DNA of 49,760 bases from Levilinea sp. GTDB lineage: Bacteria; Chloroflexota; Anaerolineae; Anaerolineales; Anaerolineaceae. This document shows positions 16,484 through 24,991 of the stretch, piece by piece. The notes beneath the pieces are model-generated. The model saw only the letters and a list, made by a program, of their open reading frames with translations. It was not told the origin of the DNA and ran no database searches. Made by a program: the position numbers and the translations under genes. The DNA lies in assembly GCA_029975215.1 (NCBI GenBank), contig JARKPO010000085.1:1-49760 (forward strand). Reading direction: 5' to 3'. How positions within the stretch are numbered: position 1 is the first letter of the stretch; every line of letters begins with the position of its first letter.

Positions 16484-17596
16484 CTAGCGGACAGCCGTGG
16501 GATTATCCCGATCCTGGCTGGGATCGAAAATGTGCAGGTTGTCCATATTGAAGACCATCTGCGTCATCGAGCCGATGGCCACCCGGGTGCGCGGATCCAC
16601 GCGAGCCGTGAAGTTGTTCTTGCCGCTCACCAGGTACAGGAAGATTTCGTTACCCATCAACTCGGTTACATCCACCTTGGCTTCCACCGGCGCGGCGTGA
16701 ATTCCGGGCGGCGCGTATTCCGGGGTGTGGATGTCTTCAGGGCGCAGACCAAAGATGACCTCTTTGCCCACCAGGTGCTGGTACACTTCCGCCCGGTTTT
16801 CGGGAATCTTCACCGCGAATTCATTGGTGTCCACGTACAGCGCCGCGCCGTCTTTGCGGATGTGCGCCGGGAAGAAGTTCATCGCCGGGGAGCCAATGAA
16901 GCCCGCCACAAACAGGTTATTGGGGCGGTCATACAGCTGCTGGGGCGTATCTAACTGCTGCAGGATACCTTTGTTCATGACCGCGATGCGGGTGGCCATG
17001 GTCATGGCCTCCGTCTGGTCGTGGGTCACATAAATAAAGGTGGTCTGCAGGCGCTGGTGCAGCTTGCTAATTTCCGCGCGGGTCTGCACTCTCAGCTTGG
17101 CGTCCAGGTTGGACAGAGGCTCATCAAAGAGGAAGACTTTCGGTTCGCGAACGATGGCGCGACCCACAGCCACACGCTGACGCTGACCGCCGGACAGTTC
17201 ACGAGGTTTGCGTTTCAACAGGTGCTCAATCCCCAAGATCTCCGCTGCCTGCTGCACTTTTTCTTTGATTTTTTCCTTGGGCACCTTGCGCAGCTTCAAC
17301 CCAAAGGCCATGTTATCGAACACGGTCATATGCGGATAGAGCGCGTAGCTCTGGAACACCATGGCGATGTCGCGATCTTTCGGCGCGATATCGTTCACAA
17401 TCGTGTCGCCGATCACCACGTTGCCGTCCGAGACCTCTTCCAGCCCCGCCAAGCAGCGCAGCGCCGTGGTCTTACCGCAGCCAGACGGCCCAACCAGGAC
17501 AAGGAATTCCTTGTCCTCAATTTCCAGGTTCAGGTCATTTAACGCCACAAAATCCCCAAACCGTTTCCAAACATGATCAAACTTGACTCCAGCCAT
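16484..17596 (-). CDS. Carbohydrate ABC transporter ATPase (MalK/UgpC/MsmX type)
   Basis: The ATP-hydrolysing subunit of CUT1 sugar importers. Visible are Walker A GPSGCGKTT (37-45), the Q-loop in VFQSYALYPHMTVFDNM, the signature LSGGQRQR, Walker B VFLFDEP with SNLDAKLR, and the switch His in THDQTEAMTMA. Residues from about 235 form the OB/TOBE regulatory domains (IGSPAMNFFPAHI and GLRPEDIH). The gene is alone, with no permease or binding protein nearby, so it probably serves several transporters like MsmX. AGGAGG precedes the ATG. A strong hairpin terminator follows. Confidence 0.93.
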   Translation of the reverse strand: MAGVKFDHVWKRFGDFVALNDLNLEIEDKEFLVLVGPSGCGKTTALRCLAGLEEVSDGNVVIGDTIVNDIAPKDRDIAMVFQSYALYPHMTVFDNMAFGLKLRKVPKEKIKEKVQQAAEILGIEHLLKRKPRELSGGQRQRVAVGRAIVREPKVFLFDEPLSNLDAKLRVQTRAEISKLHQRLQTTFIYVTHDQTEAMTMATRIAVMNKGILQQLDTPQQLYDRPNNLFVAGFIGSPAMNFFPAHIRKDGAALYVDTNEFAVKIPENRAEVYQHLVGKEVIFGLRPEDIHTPEYAPPGIHAAPVEAKVDVTELMGNEIFLYLVSGKNNFTARVDPRTRVAIGSMTQMVFNMDNLHIFDPSQDRDNPTAVR

Positions 17597-17703
17597 GCCT
17601 TCCTCCTTTCGGGAACGAGTATAGTGAACTCATTATATGATTCCTCCCCCGAAAAAGCAACAGAAAAAGATCATCAATTTTTCATCTTGATTATTTTCTA
17701 ACA

Positions 17704-17741
17704 TTAAAAATAAACAAGCTGGCTCATCTAGCCAGCCTGTT
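17704..17741 (-). terminator. Terminator after the candidate 6S RNA
   Basis: A 12-bp stem with one G-T pair (17713-17724 with 17730-17741) and a 5-base loop is followed on the minus strand by TATTTTTAATG. It would end a minus-strand RNA transcript. Confidence 0.8.
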
Positions 17742-17746
17742 GGTAT

Positions 17747-17926
17747 AAAAGTACCCCACCATGCCGTGTGCTGCGCAGTTTTGAACCTGCTTGCGCAGGC
17801 GGGTCCCGCCTCAGCACGATCACCTTGGCCGAAGCCTATCGTGTCGTGTCTGCAGATAAGGGACCCTATAACAAAGGTGTTGGCCCAAAACCGATCATGC
17901 GGCATCACGAACACAGCAGGGTACTT
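17747..17926 (-). ncRNA. ssrS: Candidate 6S RNA
   Basis: 6S RNA mimics an open promoter and sequesters the housekeeping RNA polymerase. On the minus strand the ends pair (AAAAGTACCC near 17928 with GGGGTACTTTT at 17757-17747). The 5' part reads CCCTGCTGTGTTCGTGATGC, like the conserved 6S start. The 3' side of the central region reads GGTTCAAAACTGCGCAGCAC, close to the conserved E. coli stretch around AAAACTGCG, and is followed by CGGCAT as in E. coli. The length of about 180 is right. A TATAAG -10 on the minus strand (17934-17929) and a strong terminator bracket it. The inner hairpins were not folded, so exact ends are approximate and this rests on pattern memory. Confidence 0.7.
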
Positions 17927-17986
17927 TTCTTATACCACAAATTTTTTCAAATGGGTAGATGGTTTGTTTTCCGTTCAGCCCCCGGC

Positions 17987-18015
17987 TTGACAGCCCTCCC
18001 GCCTGTGCGTATACT
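17987..18015 (+). promoter_or_regulatory. Promoter of the PCu(A)C lipoprotein gene
   Basis: TTGACA at 17987-17992 and TATACT at 18010-18015 are separated by 17 bases, nearly a consensus sigma70 promoter. The start is near 18022 and GAGGGA lies before ATG 18065. Confidence 0.85.
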
Positions 18016-18064
18016 TTTTCCAGAATAGTGATCGAAATTACCACCAATTCAGCGAGGGAATTTT

Positions 18065-18499
18065 ATGAAACCCATCGGGATGGGCAGCGTTGTCCTCTTC
18101 CTCAGTGTGCTGGTGCTGGCAGCCTGCACCCCCAAAGCAGAGCTGACCCTTCAAGACGCCTGGGCGCGCCCTGGCCTTAAAAGCGGCAATAGCGCCATTT
18201 ATTTCGAAGTGCAAAATCCCCTGGACGAAGAGGATCTGCTCCTCAAGGCCGATTGCCCTGCCGCCGTCAGCACCGAACTGCACATGAGCATGATGGACGC
18301 CAGCGGCAACATGATGATGCAGCCGCAGGAGAACGTCCCCATCCCCGCCCAAAGCCAGGTATCCTTCAAGCCAGGCGGTCTGCACGTGATGCTCATCGGC
18401 CTCACCCAGGATCTGAACGTGGGCGACACCCTCGCCCTCACCCTCACCTTCCAAAATGCCGGCACGCTTCAACTTGAGGTCCCCGTCAAAACCCCTTAA
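18065..18499 (+). CDS. Copper chaperone PCu(A)C, lipoprotein
   Basis: PCu(A)C proteins carry Cu(I) to cytochrome oxidase (CuA site) outside the membrane. The family motif HMx10Mx21HxM is exact: H73-M74, M85, H107, M109. A signal peptide with lipobox LAAC at Cys21 predicts a lipid-anchored protein. The gene has its own strong promoter and is followed by thpR, while SCO and cox genes lie about 6 kb away on the other strand, which fits a role in oxidase assembly. A complete motif makes the call firm. Confidence 0.92.
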   Translation: MKPIGMGSVVLFLSVLVLAACTPKAELTLQDAWARPGLKSGNSAIYFEVQNPLDEEDLLLKADCPAAVSTELHMSMMDASGNMMMQPQENVPIPAQSQVSFKPGGLHVMLIGLTQDLNVGDTLALTLTFQNAGTLQLEVPVKTP

Positions 18500-18522
18500 C
18501 CCTTTCTTCGCCCAGGTCCGCC

Positions 18523-19110
18523 ATGCCCACCATTCGCTCTTTTATCGCGCTCAACCTCACCGCCGATATTCACCGTCATTTGGATGACATCATCCAAAAT
18601 CTTAAGCAAAAAACCACCATCGTGCGCTGGGTGCCTTCCCAAAATATCCACCTGACCCTCAAATTCCTGGGGGACGTTTCCTTGGCCAATATCGAAACTC
18701 TCCAGCGCGTTCTTGCGGGTGAAGCTGCCCGCCACGCCCCCTTCACCTTCACCGTCAGCGGCTTCGGCGCCTTCCCCAATACACGCTGGCCGCGCGTATT
18801 GTGGGTGGGGGTACAGGCCCCGCCAGCCCTCACCGCCGTCCAGCGCGGCATCGAGGCCGAGACCCAACGCCTGGGCTACACCGGCGAGGAACGCCCCTTC
18901 TCCCCCCACCTTACCCTGGGGCGTGTCTTGAATAACGCCTCACCCCAAGAAGCCCGCCGCCTTTCCGACACTCTGGCTCAGGTGAAAATTGGCGAGCTGG
19001 GTCAGGTGATGGTAAAATCAATTGATCTATACCGTAGCGATCTCAACCCTGGCGGGGCCGCCTATACTCCCCTGGCTTCCTTCCCGCTGGGCAATTCGCA
19101 TAACCCTTAG
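18523..19110 (+). CDS. thpR: RNA 2',3'-cyclic phosphodiesterase
   Basis: The LigT/ThpR 2H-phosphoesterase fold opens 2',3'-cyclic phosphate RNA ends. Two HxTx motifs are present: HLTL at 43-46 (HLTLKFLG) and HLTL near 129 (HLTLGRVL). The length of 195 is typical. It sits between the PCu(A)C gene (23-base gap) and rsfS, which starts 12 bases after its stop, so thpR and rsfS look cotranscribed. Confidence 0.93.
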   Translation: MPTIRSFIALNLTADIHRHLDDIIQNLKQKTTIVRWVPSQNIHLTLKFLGDVSLANIETLQRVLAGEAARHAPFTFTVSGFGAFPNTRWPRVLWVGVQAPPALTAVQRGIEAETQRLGYTGEERPFSPHLTLGRVLNNASPQEARRLSDTLAQVKIGELGQVMVKSIDLYRSDLNPGGAAYTPLASFPLGNSHNP

Positions 19111-19122
19111 GAGAGGTGTATT

Positions 19123-19467
19123 CTGAATACCGTAGATATCGCCCGCGCCCTGGTGGACGCGCTTGAAGATAAAAAAGCCGAGAATATTGTCCTCATGGAC
19201 CTGCACGGTGTGGTTTCGTTTACCGATTACTTCATCATTTGCTCTGGAACCTCAGATCGGATGCTCGACAGCCTGGCGGATGCTGTTCAAGCCACCGCCA
19301 AACGCGATTTTGGCTTAAACAGCAAGCTGGAAGGACGTTCCAGCGACGGTTGGCTGTTGGTTGACCTTGGGGATATCATCGTGCACCTGTTCTACCCCGA
19401 ACAGCGCGAGTACTACCAGATCGAGCAGCTTTGGAACCAGAGTAAAGTTCTGCTCCGCGTTCAATAA
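19123..19467 (+). CDS. rsfS: Ribosome silencing factor RsfS, probable CTG start
   Basis: RsfS binds uL14 and blocks 50S-30S joining in stationary phase. The 114-residue frame matches the family: IVLMDLHGVVSFTDYFIICSG near 23-43, WLLVDLGDIIVHLF near 76-89, and EYYQIEQLW. The start is odd. No ATG, GTG or TTG lies between the thpR stop (19108-19110, same frame) and GTG 19153, and starting at GTG 19153 would remove ten residues (NTVDIARALV) that align with the normal N-terminus of homologues. AGGAGAGG (19109-19116) sits 6 bases before CTG 19123 and only 3 before ATT 19120. I therefore choose CTG, with ATT as second choice. Confidence 0.88.
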   Translation: MNTVDIARALVDALEDKKAENIVLMDLHGVVSFTDYFIICSGTSDRMLDSLADAVQATAKRDFGLNSKLEGRSSDGWLLVDLGDIIVHLFYPEQREYYQIEQLWNQSKVLLRVQ

Positions 19468-19499
19468 CGGCATTCCTTCCCATTTGAAAGGGGTTCCAA

Positions 19500-21158
19500 A
19501 TGTCCAGACTCGCCGTCCGCAGTCTGTCATGGATTCTTTTCGCTGGCTTTTTGGCTGCCTGTCAGCCTGCTGCCCCCCAACCCACCCCCACCCCACCCCC
19601 AGCTGCCCGCCAGCTTCTGCTGGCCCGCGGGGACTTGTTTTCTGCCTCTGGCGAATGCGCTGGCTGCCATACCGGGCTCAAAGATGAATCCGGCGCAGAT
19701 GTGTCCATTGATGCCCACTGGCGCGCCACCATGATGGCCAATGCCGCCCGTGATCCCTATTACCGCGCCTCCGTACGCAGTGAGGTCGTGCGTCTGCCGG
19801 AGCTGCGCCCCGCCATCGAAAAGAAGTGCGCCACCTGCCACCTGGGCATGGCCTACACCACCGCCCTGGCGGCGGAAGAAAGCACTGCCATGCTGGATGA
19901 CGGCTTCCTCAGCCCTCAGCACCCCCTCTTCCCCCTGGCTCAGGACGGCGTCTCCTGCACCCTCTGTCATCAGGTTCAACCCGACGGACTGGGCACGCCC
20001 GCCTCCTTCAGCGGCGAATACGTCATTGACAAGACCACCCCCCAGGGCCAGCGCGCCATCTTTGGTCGCTTCCCCGTCACCGCAAGCACCGCCGCCATCA
20101 TGCGCGGCGCATCGGGCTTTGTCCCCCAGCAATCCGAACACCTCTCTGGCCCCAATCTGTGCGCCTCCTGCCACACCCTCTTCACCACCACCGTCCAGGC
20201 CGACGGCACCCTGGCAGCCGACCCCTTCCCAGAGCAGACCCCCTACCTGGAATGGTCGCACAGTCAGTACGCTGGCCAAACCGTCTGCCAGGACTGCCAT
20301 ATGCCCACCGCCCAAGGGGCTGTGCGCATCGCCAACACTGGTTCACAGCCGCAAGCACCCTTCTTCCAGCACAACTTCACCGGCGCGAATGCCTTCATGA
20401 TCGGTCTCATACAGGCCAACGCTGAAGCTCTGCGGGCCACCGCTGAGAACGAGCATTTTGACACCCTCCAGCAGCGTACCCAGCAGCTCCTCCAAGAACA
20501 AACCGCTCGGCTGGAGCTGAGTGCCCAGCGCAGCGGCAGCAGCCTGGATGTGACCGTCAACGTCACCAGCCAGGTAGGCCATAAGTTCCCCTCCGGCTTC
20601 CCGTCCCGCCGTGCCTGGCTGCATCTCACTGTGCGCGATGCCAACGGCGCCGTCTTGTTTGAATCCGGGCAGGTGCAGCCCAACGGCTCCATCTCCGGCA
20701 ACGACAACGACCAAGACCCGGCTCGCTTTGAACCGCATTATGATCGCATCACCGCTCCCGATCAGGTGCAGATTTACGAAGCCATTATGGTCGACAGCCA
20801 GGGATCTGTCACCACCACCCTGCTGCAGGCCGCCGCTTACCAAAAGGATAACCGTCTACTGCCCCTCGGTTTTAACCCCGCCCAGGCCCCCGCAGAAATC
20901 GCTGTGCAGGGGCAGGCCGCTCAGGACGGAAACTTCACCGGCGGCAGCGATCAGGTGGTCTATCAGATAACTCTGGCTGACTCCAACACCCCCCTCACCG
21001 TAGATGTGGAGCTGCTCTACCAGCCGCTCAGCTACCGCTGGATTGAGAAAATTCGCGCCCAAGACGCCCCCGAAAGCCAGGATTTCAGCGTGTATCTGCA
21101 AAATGCCCCCGCGCCCACTTTTTCGCGGGTGGCCTCCGCCCAATTGCAGCTTCCCTGA
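19500..21158 (+). CDS. Pentaheme c-type cytochrome lipoprotein
   Basis: 552 residues with a lipoprotein signal (FLAAC, Cys21), a Pro/Thr-rich linker and five CxxCH motifs, at residues 53-57, 110-114, 153-157, 221-225 and 263-267, all in the first half. The second half (about 330-552) is beta-rich without heme sites and may be a binding domain. The spacing resembles cytochrome c-554-like multiheme proteins, but I do not recognise a specific family. It is expected outside the cell membrane, moving electrons. It lies convergent to the ctaAB end of the oxidase operon, behind thpR/rsfS. The start at 19500 follows a GAAAGGGG sequence. Confidence 0.85.
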   Translation: MSRLAVRSLSWILFAGFLAACQPAAPQPTPTPPPAARQLLLARGDLFSASGECAGCHTGLKDESGADVSIDAHWRATMMANAARDPYYRASVRSEVVRLPELRPAIEKKCATCHLGMAYTTALAAEESTAMLDDGFLSPQHPLFPLAQDGVSCTLCHQVQPDGLGTPASFSGEYVIDKTTPQGQRAIFGRFPVTASTAAIMRGASGFVPQQSEHLSGPNLCASCHTLFTTTVQADGTLAADPFPEQTPYLEWSHSQYAGQTVCQDCHMPTAQGAVRIANTGSQPQAPFFQHNFTGANAFMIGLIQANAEALRATAENEHFDTLQQRTQQLLQEQTARLELSAQRSGSSLDVTVNVTSQVGHKFPSGFPSRRAWLHLTVRDANGAVLFESGQVQPNGSISGNDNDQDPARFEPHYDRITAPDQVQIYEAIMVDSQGSVTTTLLQAAAYQKDNRLLPLGFNPAQAPAEIAVQGQAAQDGNFTGGSDQVVYQITLADSNTPLTVDVELLYQPLSYRWIEKIRAQDAPESQDFSVYLQNAPAPTFSRVASAQLQLP

Positions 21159-21211
21159 TCGTCCAATATCCCCTGTCCACAGCGCACGCCGCGCCTGGAC
21201 AGAATCAAAGA

Positions 21212-21240
21212 CGCGCACAGCCCTTCCTCGGCTGTGCGCG
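21212..21240. terminator. Hairpin between convergent pentaheme cytochrome and ctaAB genes
   Basis: A perfect 11-bp stem (21212-21222 with 21230-21240, 7-base loop) lies between the two convergent stops. T tracts are weak on both sides, so it may work in either direction. Confidence 0.55.
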
Positions 21241-21262
21241 CCCTGTTTGGCTGGCTCTCACC

Positions 21263-23068
21263 TTAGACTAAAACGTCCACCACCAGCGCCACAAAAATAA
21301 ACATGAGATACATGCTGGAATAACGGTACATCTTCCAGGCCACCTTGTTGCCGCCCACGCGCAGCACCCGCCAGGCCGCGCTGATCAGCCACAGCCCCAG
21401 CACCCCCGCCGAGATCAGGAAAACGGATCCCGCCAGGTTCAGCAACGGCATCAGCAGCGTCACCGCCACCAGTTCCAGGGTGTAGATGAAAATCTGCATA
21501 CGCGTGCTTTTCTCGCCGCGGATCACGGGCATCATCGGCACGCCGGCCCGCGCATAGTCGTTGCGCCGCACCAACGCCAGCGCCCAGAAATGCGGCGGGG
21601 TCCACAGAAAGACGATGGCGAACAGGAATAGAGATGGGAATGTCAGCGACCCGGTCACAGCCGCCCACCCCACCAGCGGAGGGATGGCCCCGGCCCCGCC
21701 GCCGATGACGATGTTCTGCACCGTCAGGCGCTTGAGCCACAGCGAATAAATCAGCACGTAATACACCATCCCCGCCAGCGAAAGCAGGGCAGCCGTCAGG
21801 TTCACGAAACCCGCCAGCAGAAAAAACGAGATTAAGTTGGCCGCCACGCCGTAGGCCAACCCCTCGCCCGGGGTCAGCCGCCGCGCGGGCAAAGGCCGCT
21901 TGGCCGTGCGCTGCATGCTGCCGTCAATATCCCGGTCAATGTACTGGTTAATCGCGCTGGATCCGGCCGCTGCCAAAGCCCCGCCCAGCATCGTCCACAA
22001 GGTCACTTCCCAACCCGGGACGGCCCGCGCCCCCATGACCATGCCTGCATAGGTGGTCACCAGCAGCAGTGCCACGATGAGCGGCTTGCTCAGGGTGAAG
22101 AAATCGCGCAGCCGCGCACGAAACAGCAGCGCTTCGCTAGCCTCGGCGCGCTCATCCTCGCTTCGCCGGCCCGCCAAACCTGCCGCCGCCGCTGTCAATG
22201 CCAGGGCTGCCCACACCCCCGCCGCAGAGGCTGCATGCAGCCCCACCAGATCCGCCGAAAAGCCGCGGCTCACCTTCACCGCCCCAATCAGCACCTGTCC
22301 GACAAACAGAGTAAAAGCCGCCGTCGCCGCGGTCAATGTCACCTGCTGGCTGCGCTGTCCGCGCCAGGCGCGCACAACCAGCGCCGCCATACCCACCCCG
22401 CTCACCAGGGTCAGCGCGCGGTGCGCCAGCGCCAGCCAACCCAGCCCGTTCGTGGGCAGCCCGCCCGCGCACAGCGGCCAGCCCGAGCAAGCCGTACCGG
22501 CGTCCAGGCTCACCACCCAGGCTCCACTGACCATCAAAATGCCCACCAGCGCCAGAACCGCCAGCGTCAGGCGGGCAAACGGAGCGGCAAAGCCCAGTTG
22601 ATCGGCCTGCTGTGGGTTGTGATGAAAGCGGTAGGCCGCCAGCGCCGCCGCGCTCAAAGCGCCCAGCGCCGTCAAGGCCAGACCCAGGTGTATCCCTGCC
22701 AGAAACTCAGTTTCTGGCCGCAGGGCCACCCACGCTCCCCAGGCCGCCTGCACCAGCATCACCCCCGCGCCCGCCGCAGCCAAACCGCGCACCACCCTCG
22801 CCGCCCCGCGCCGCACGGCCAACACCGCCGCCGTCAGGGCCAACACCGCCCCCGCGCCGCTCACCAATCGGTGTACCATGTGCAGCTGCGCCGCCGTATC
22901 CGGCGGCCAGGCAGCCTGCCCGTAGCAGGTCGGCCAATCTGCACACACCGCCCCACTGGCGCTTACCCGCACCACGTTGCCCATCACCACCGCGAAAAAG
23001 GTCACCAGGGCCGCCGCCAAAAGCCACCCGCGCAGACTGTCCGCCGCTGTTCGTTCACTGCTCATCAT
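21263..23068 (-). CDS. ctaAB: Fused heme A synthase (CtaA) and protoheme IX farnesyltransferase (CtaB)
   Basis: CtaB makes heme O from heme B; CtaA oxidises it to heme A for aa3 oxidases. Residues 1-290 match CtaA: paired Cys in VCADWPTCYGQ, His near HMVHRLV, and GTACSGWPLC with a later HRALTL. Residues 320-601 match CtaB, a UbiA-type prenyltransferase with NQYIDRDIDGSMQRTAKRPL (the NxxxD motif) and RRNDYARAGVPMMP. The fused arrangement is known in Chloroflexota and Deinococcus-type organisms. Start ATG 23068 overlaps the Surf1 stop (ATGATGA), so translation is coupled. It is the last gene of the oxidase operon. Confidence 0.94.
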   Translation of the reverse strand: MMSSERTAADSLRGWLLAAALVTFFAVVMGNVVRVSASGAVCADWPTCYGQAAWPPDTAAQLHMVHRLVSGAGAVLALTAAVLAVRRGAARVVRGLAAAGAGVMLVQAAWGAWVALRPETEFLAGIHLGLALTALGALSAAALAAYRFHHNPQQADQLGFAAPFARLTLAVLALVGILMVSGAWVVSLDAGTACSGWPLCAGGLPTNGLGWLALAHRALTLVSGVGMAALVVRAWRGQRSQQVTLTAATAAFTLFVGQVLIGAVKVSRGFSADLVGLHAASAAGVWAALALTAAAAGLAGRRSEDERAEASEALLFRARLRDFFTLSKPLIVALLLVTTYAGMVMGARAVPGWEVTLWTMLGGALAAAGSSAINQYIDRDIDGSMQRTAKRPLPARRLTPGEGLAYGVAANLISFFLLAGFVNLTAALLSLAGMVYYVLIYSLWLKRLTVQNIVIGGGAGAIPPLVGWAAVTGSLTFPSLFLFAIVFLWTPPHFWALALVRRNDYARAGVPMMPVIRGEKSTRMQIFIYTLELVAVTLLMPLLNLAGSVFLISAGVLGLWLISAAWRVLRVGGNKVAWKMYRYSSMYLMFIFVALVVDVLV

Positions 23069-23883
23069 GCTGTCCTCCCCGGTTCTTGCAACCGTCTTTG
23101 CTCCACATCCGCCTGCTCAACCGCGCCGCGCTCTGGCTTCTGCCGTAGCTGCTGGCGCACAAAAAATGGATACCCCGCCAAGAGCAGCCCCGCAAAAGCA
23201 AACCACTGCATGGCATAACTCTGATGCGACCCCTCGGTCAGCTCCACCTCGGCCAGCCCGCGGTAGGGCAAAGCCGTCCAGTTGGGGTCAGGGGCCTGCT
23301 GAATGTACACCGGCAGCAGTTCATAGGGAATCTGCTGCTGAATACGCTCCAAATTCACGATATTCCAGGCTGCCAGGCGCGTCTCCCCCGGCGCCAGGGT
23401 GGGGTCAGGCACGCCTCCAAAATCGGGGCGGGTCTGCGGCCGCCGGATCTGCCCGCGCACCGTCACCACCCCCGGCTCATCGTACACGCTCAAATCCTGC
23501 GCCTCTTCCAACGGGATCCAGCCGCGGTCCACCAGCACCGCCGTCTCACCGTCCGCCGGGCGCAGCGGGGTCAGCAAACGGTAGCCCCCGCGCTCCTTCC
23601 AGGCCTGATTGCGCAGCAGCACCTGCTGGGAAAAGTCATATTCCCCGCGCACCGTCACGGCCCGATATTCCATATCGAATAAATCGCCTGCCTCCCAGCG
23701 GTGCTGGTTCAAATCCAGCCCCGGCGCGTTGATCTGCGCCCCCACACGAGCATTAAACGCCCGCCGTCCTTCCAGCCGGTCCAGCTGCCAGATGCCCAGG
23801 CGCGCCATCACCCCGGCGGCCGCCAGCACCAACAGGCTGGTCAGCACCCAGCGCAGGCTCAGCAAGCGGCGCAGCGTGTTCAT
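23065..23883 (-). CDS. Surf1-type oxidase assembly protein
   Basis: Surf1 helps heme A insertion in oxidase subunit I. Two terminal transmembrane helices (about 12-30 and near 220-240) flank the periplasmic domain, with family landmarks GIWQLDRLEGRRAFN, VTVRGEYD, VLVDRGWIP and QSYAMQWFAFA. The start is set at 23883 because this ATG overlaps the cupredoxin-like gene's stop (ATGA). A 56-codon longer frame is a Gly/Ala-rich shadow of that gene. The protein is 272 residues and lies between the cupredoxin-like protein and ctaAB. Confidence 0.9.
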   Translation of the reverse strand: MNTLRRLLSLRWVLTSLLVLAAAGVMARLGIWQLDRLEGRRAFNARVGAQINAPGLDLNQHRWEAGDLFDMEYRAVTVRGEYDFSQQVLLRNQAWKERGGYRLLTPLRPADGETAVLVDRGWIPLEEAQDLSVYDEPGVVTVRGQIRRPQTRPDFGGVPDPTLAPGETRLAAWNIVNLERIQQQIPYELLPVYIQQAPDPNWTALPYRGLAEVELTEGSHQSYAMQWFAFAGLLLAGYPFFVRQQLRQKPERGAVEQADVEQRRLQEPGRTA

Positions 23884-24380
23884 CCCTGCTCCTCCTCTTT
23901 CCGCGGCCCCACCGGGCGGATCACCAGGCTGTACAGCCAGAACAGCACCCCGCTGGGCAGCCCCACCGAGATGACCCCCTGCACGCGGATCCAATTGGTC
24001 AGCCGCGGCTGCACATCCACCCCCAGGGTTTCCTGCGGCTGAAAACTGCAATCGTAACTGTAGGAGTTGGGCTCACCCATGGTCAGGCTGCCGCTGCCCC
24101 CCGCCGGAACCCACACCGGCCCCAGTTGGTGGCTGACGTCATCCTCATTGACCACCACCAGCACATCTCCTTGAATAAAGGTCATGTTCTCCGGCAGGCG
24201 CGGGTCACCTTCGCCCTGCGCCACCCGCTGCGCCGTGCCCGCCGGGATGACCAGCTCAAGCCGCTGCGGGGTGTTGCGCACGTTGCGGTTCACAAGGCGA
24301 AAGGACACTTCGCTCACCAGCCACCCAAACAGCAGGCTGGCCGCCATGACCCACAAGAAGCGTTTCAGGTGCGCGTTCAT
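23880..24380 (-). CDS. Membrane protein with cupredoxin-like domain, between SCO and Surf1
   Basis: 166 residues: an N-terminal helix (8-27), a beta-rich extracytoplasmic domain (about 45-120), and a C-terminal helix (about 135-153). The strand DVLVVVNEDDVSHQLGPVWV with one His, and the later YDCSFQP, resemble a cupredoxin fold, but a full His-Cys-His-Met set is not evident, so copper binding is doubtful. ATGA overlaps on both sides (SCO and Surf1) place it in the oxidase-assembly operon. I infer an oxidase assembly or copper-related role. No named family is certain. Confidence 0.7.
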   Translation of the reverse strand: MNAHLKRFLWVMAASLLFGWLVSEVSFRLVNRNVRNTPQRLELVIPAGTAQRVAQGEGDPRLPENMTFIQGDVLVVVNEDDVSHQLGPVWVPAGGSGSLTMGEPNSYSYDCSFQPQETLGVDVQPRLTNWIRVQGVISVGLPSGVLFWLYSLVIRPVGPRKEEEQG

Positions 24381-24985
24381 GAGCCTTTCTCTTTCAGCAG
24401 AAAGCGCACATCTTGTACGATGTCGTCTACCACCGTGCCAAAGGGGTAGGTCAGGCGCAGTTTGCCCGCCCGATCCACCACGTACACGCGTGAGCTGTGC
24501 GTCACCAAATAACCCGCGGCGGTCGTCTCGGTCTGAAACTCCACCGTGACCCCATAGGCGCGGTAGACCGCCTCCAGCGCTTCCGGCGAACCCGTCAGAC
24601 CCAGAATGGCCGGATCAAACAGACTCACATACTTGCCCATGCGCTCCAGACTGTCCCGCGCCGGGTCTACGGTGATAAAAAGCATGTCCACATCCGCCGC
24701 CTGCTCCCCCAGCGCCTTACGCACCTCGCGCATCTCGCTCAAAGTGGCCGGGCAAACATCCGGGCAGCTGGTATAGCCGAAGAAGATCAGCGCCACCCAT
24801 CCCTGCCGTTCGCGCAGGGAATAGGTGGAGCCGTCCGTGGCCGAAAGGACGATCTCTGGCGCCGCTGCGCTCGAATCGATCACCGATCCGCGCAGTTGGT
24901 AGGGGCGCAGGCTGGCCAGGCCCATCATCACCACCCAGCCCAAAAGCGCGCCCACCGCCAGCCAGAAACCGTATTTACGCACCAT
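24377..24985 (-). CDS. SCO1/SenC copper chaperone
   Basis: SCO proteins insert copper at CuA and/or act as thiol-disulfide reductases there. A signal anchor (about 7-24) precedes a thioredoxin-fold domain with the metal site C74 and C78 (YTSCPDVCPA) and H163 (VTHSSRVYVVD), the complete CxxxC...H set. The length of 202 is usual. It lies 6 bases after coxC and overlaps the next gene, as expected for the assembly half of the oxidase operon. Confidence 0.95.
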   Translation of the reverse strand: MVRKYGFWLAVGALLGWVVMMGLASLRPYQLRGSVIDSSAAAPEIVLSATDGSTYSLRERQGWVALIFFGYTSCPDVCPATLSEMREVRKALGEQAADVDMLFITVDPARDSLERMGKYVSLFDPAILGLTGSPEALEAVYRAYGVTVEFQTETTAAGYLVTHSSRVYVVDRAGKLRLTYPFGTVVDDIVQDVRFLLKEKGS

Positions 24986-24991
24986 TTGTTC

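Noticed and set aside
19153..19467. rsfS start at GTG 19153
   Set aside because: It would delete ten residues that match the conserved N-terminus, and its ribosome site would be too far upstream.
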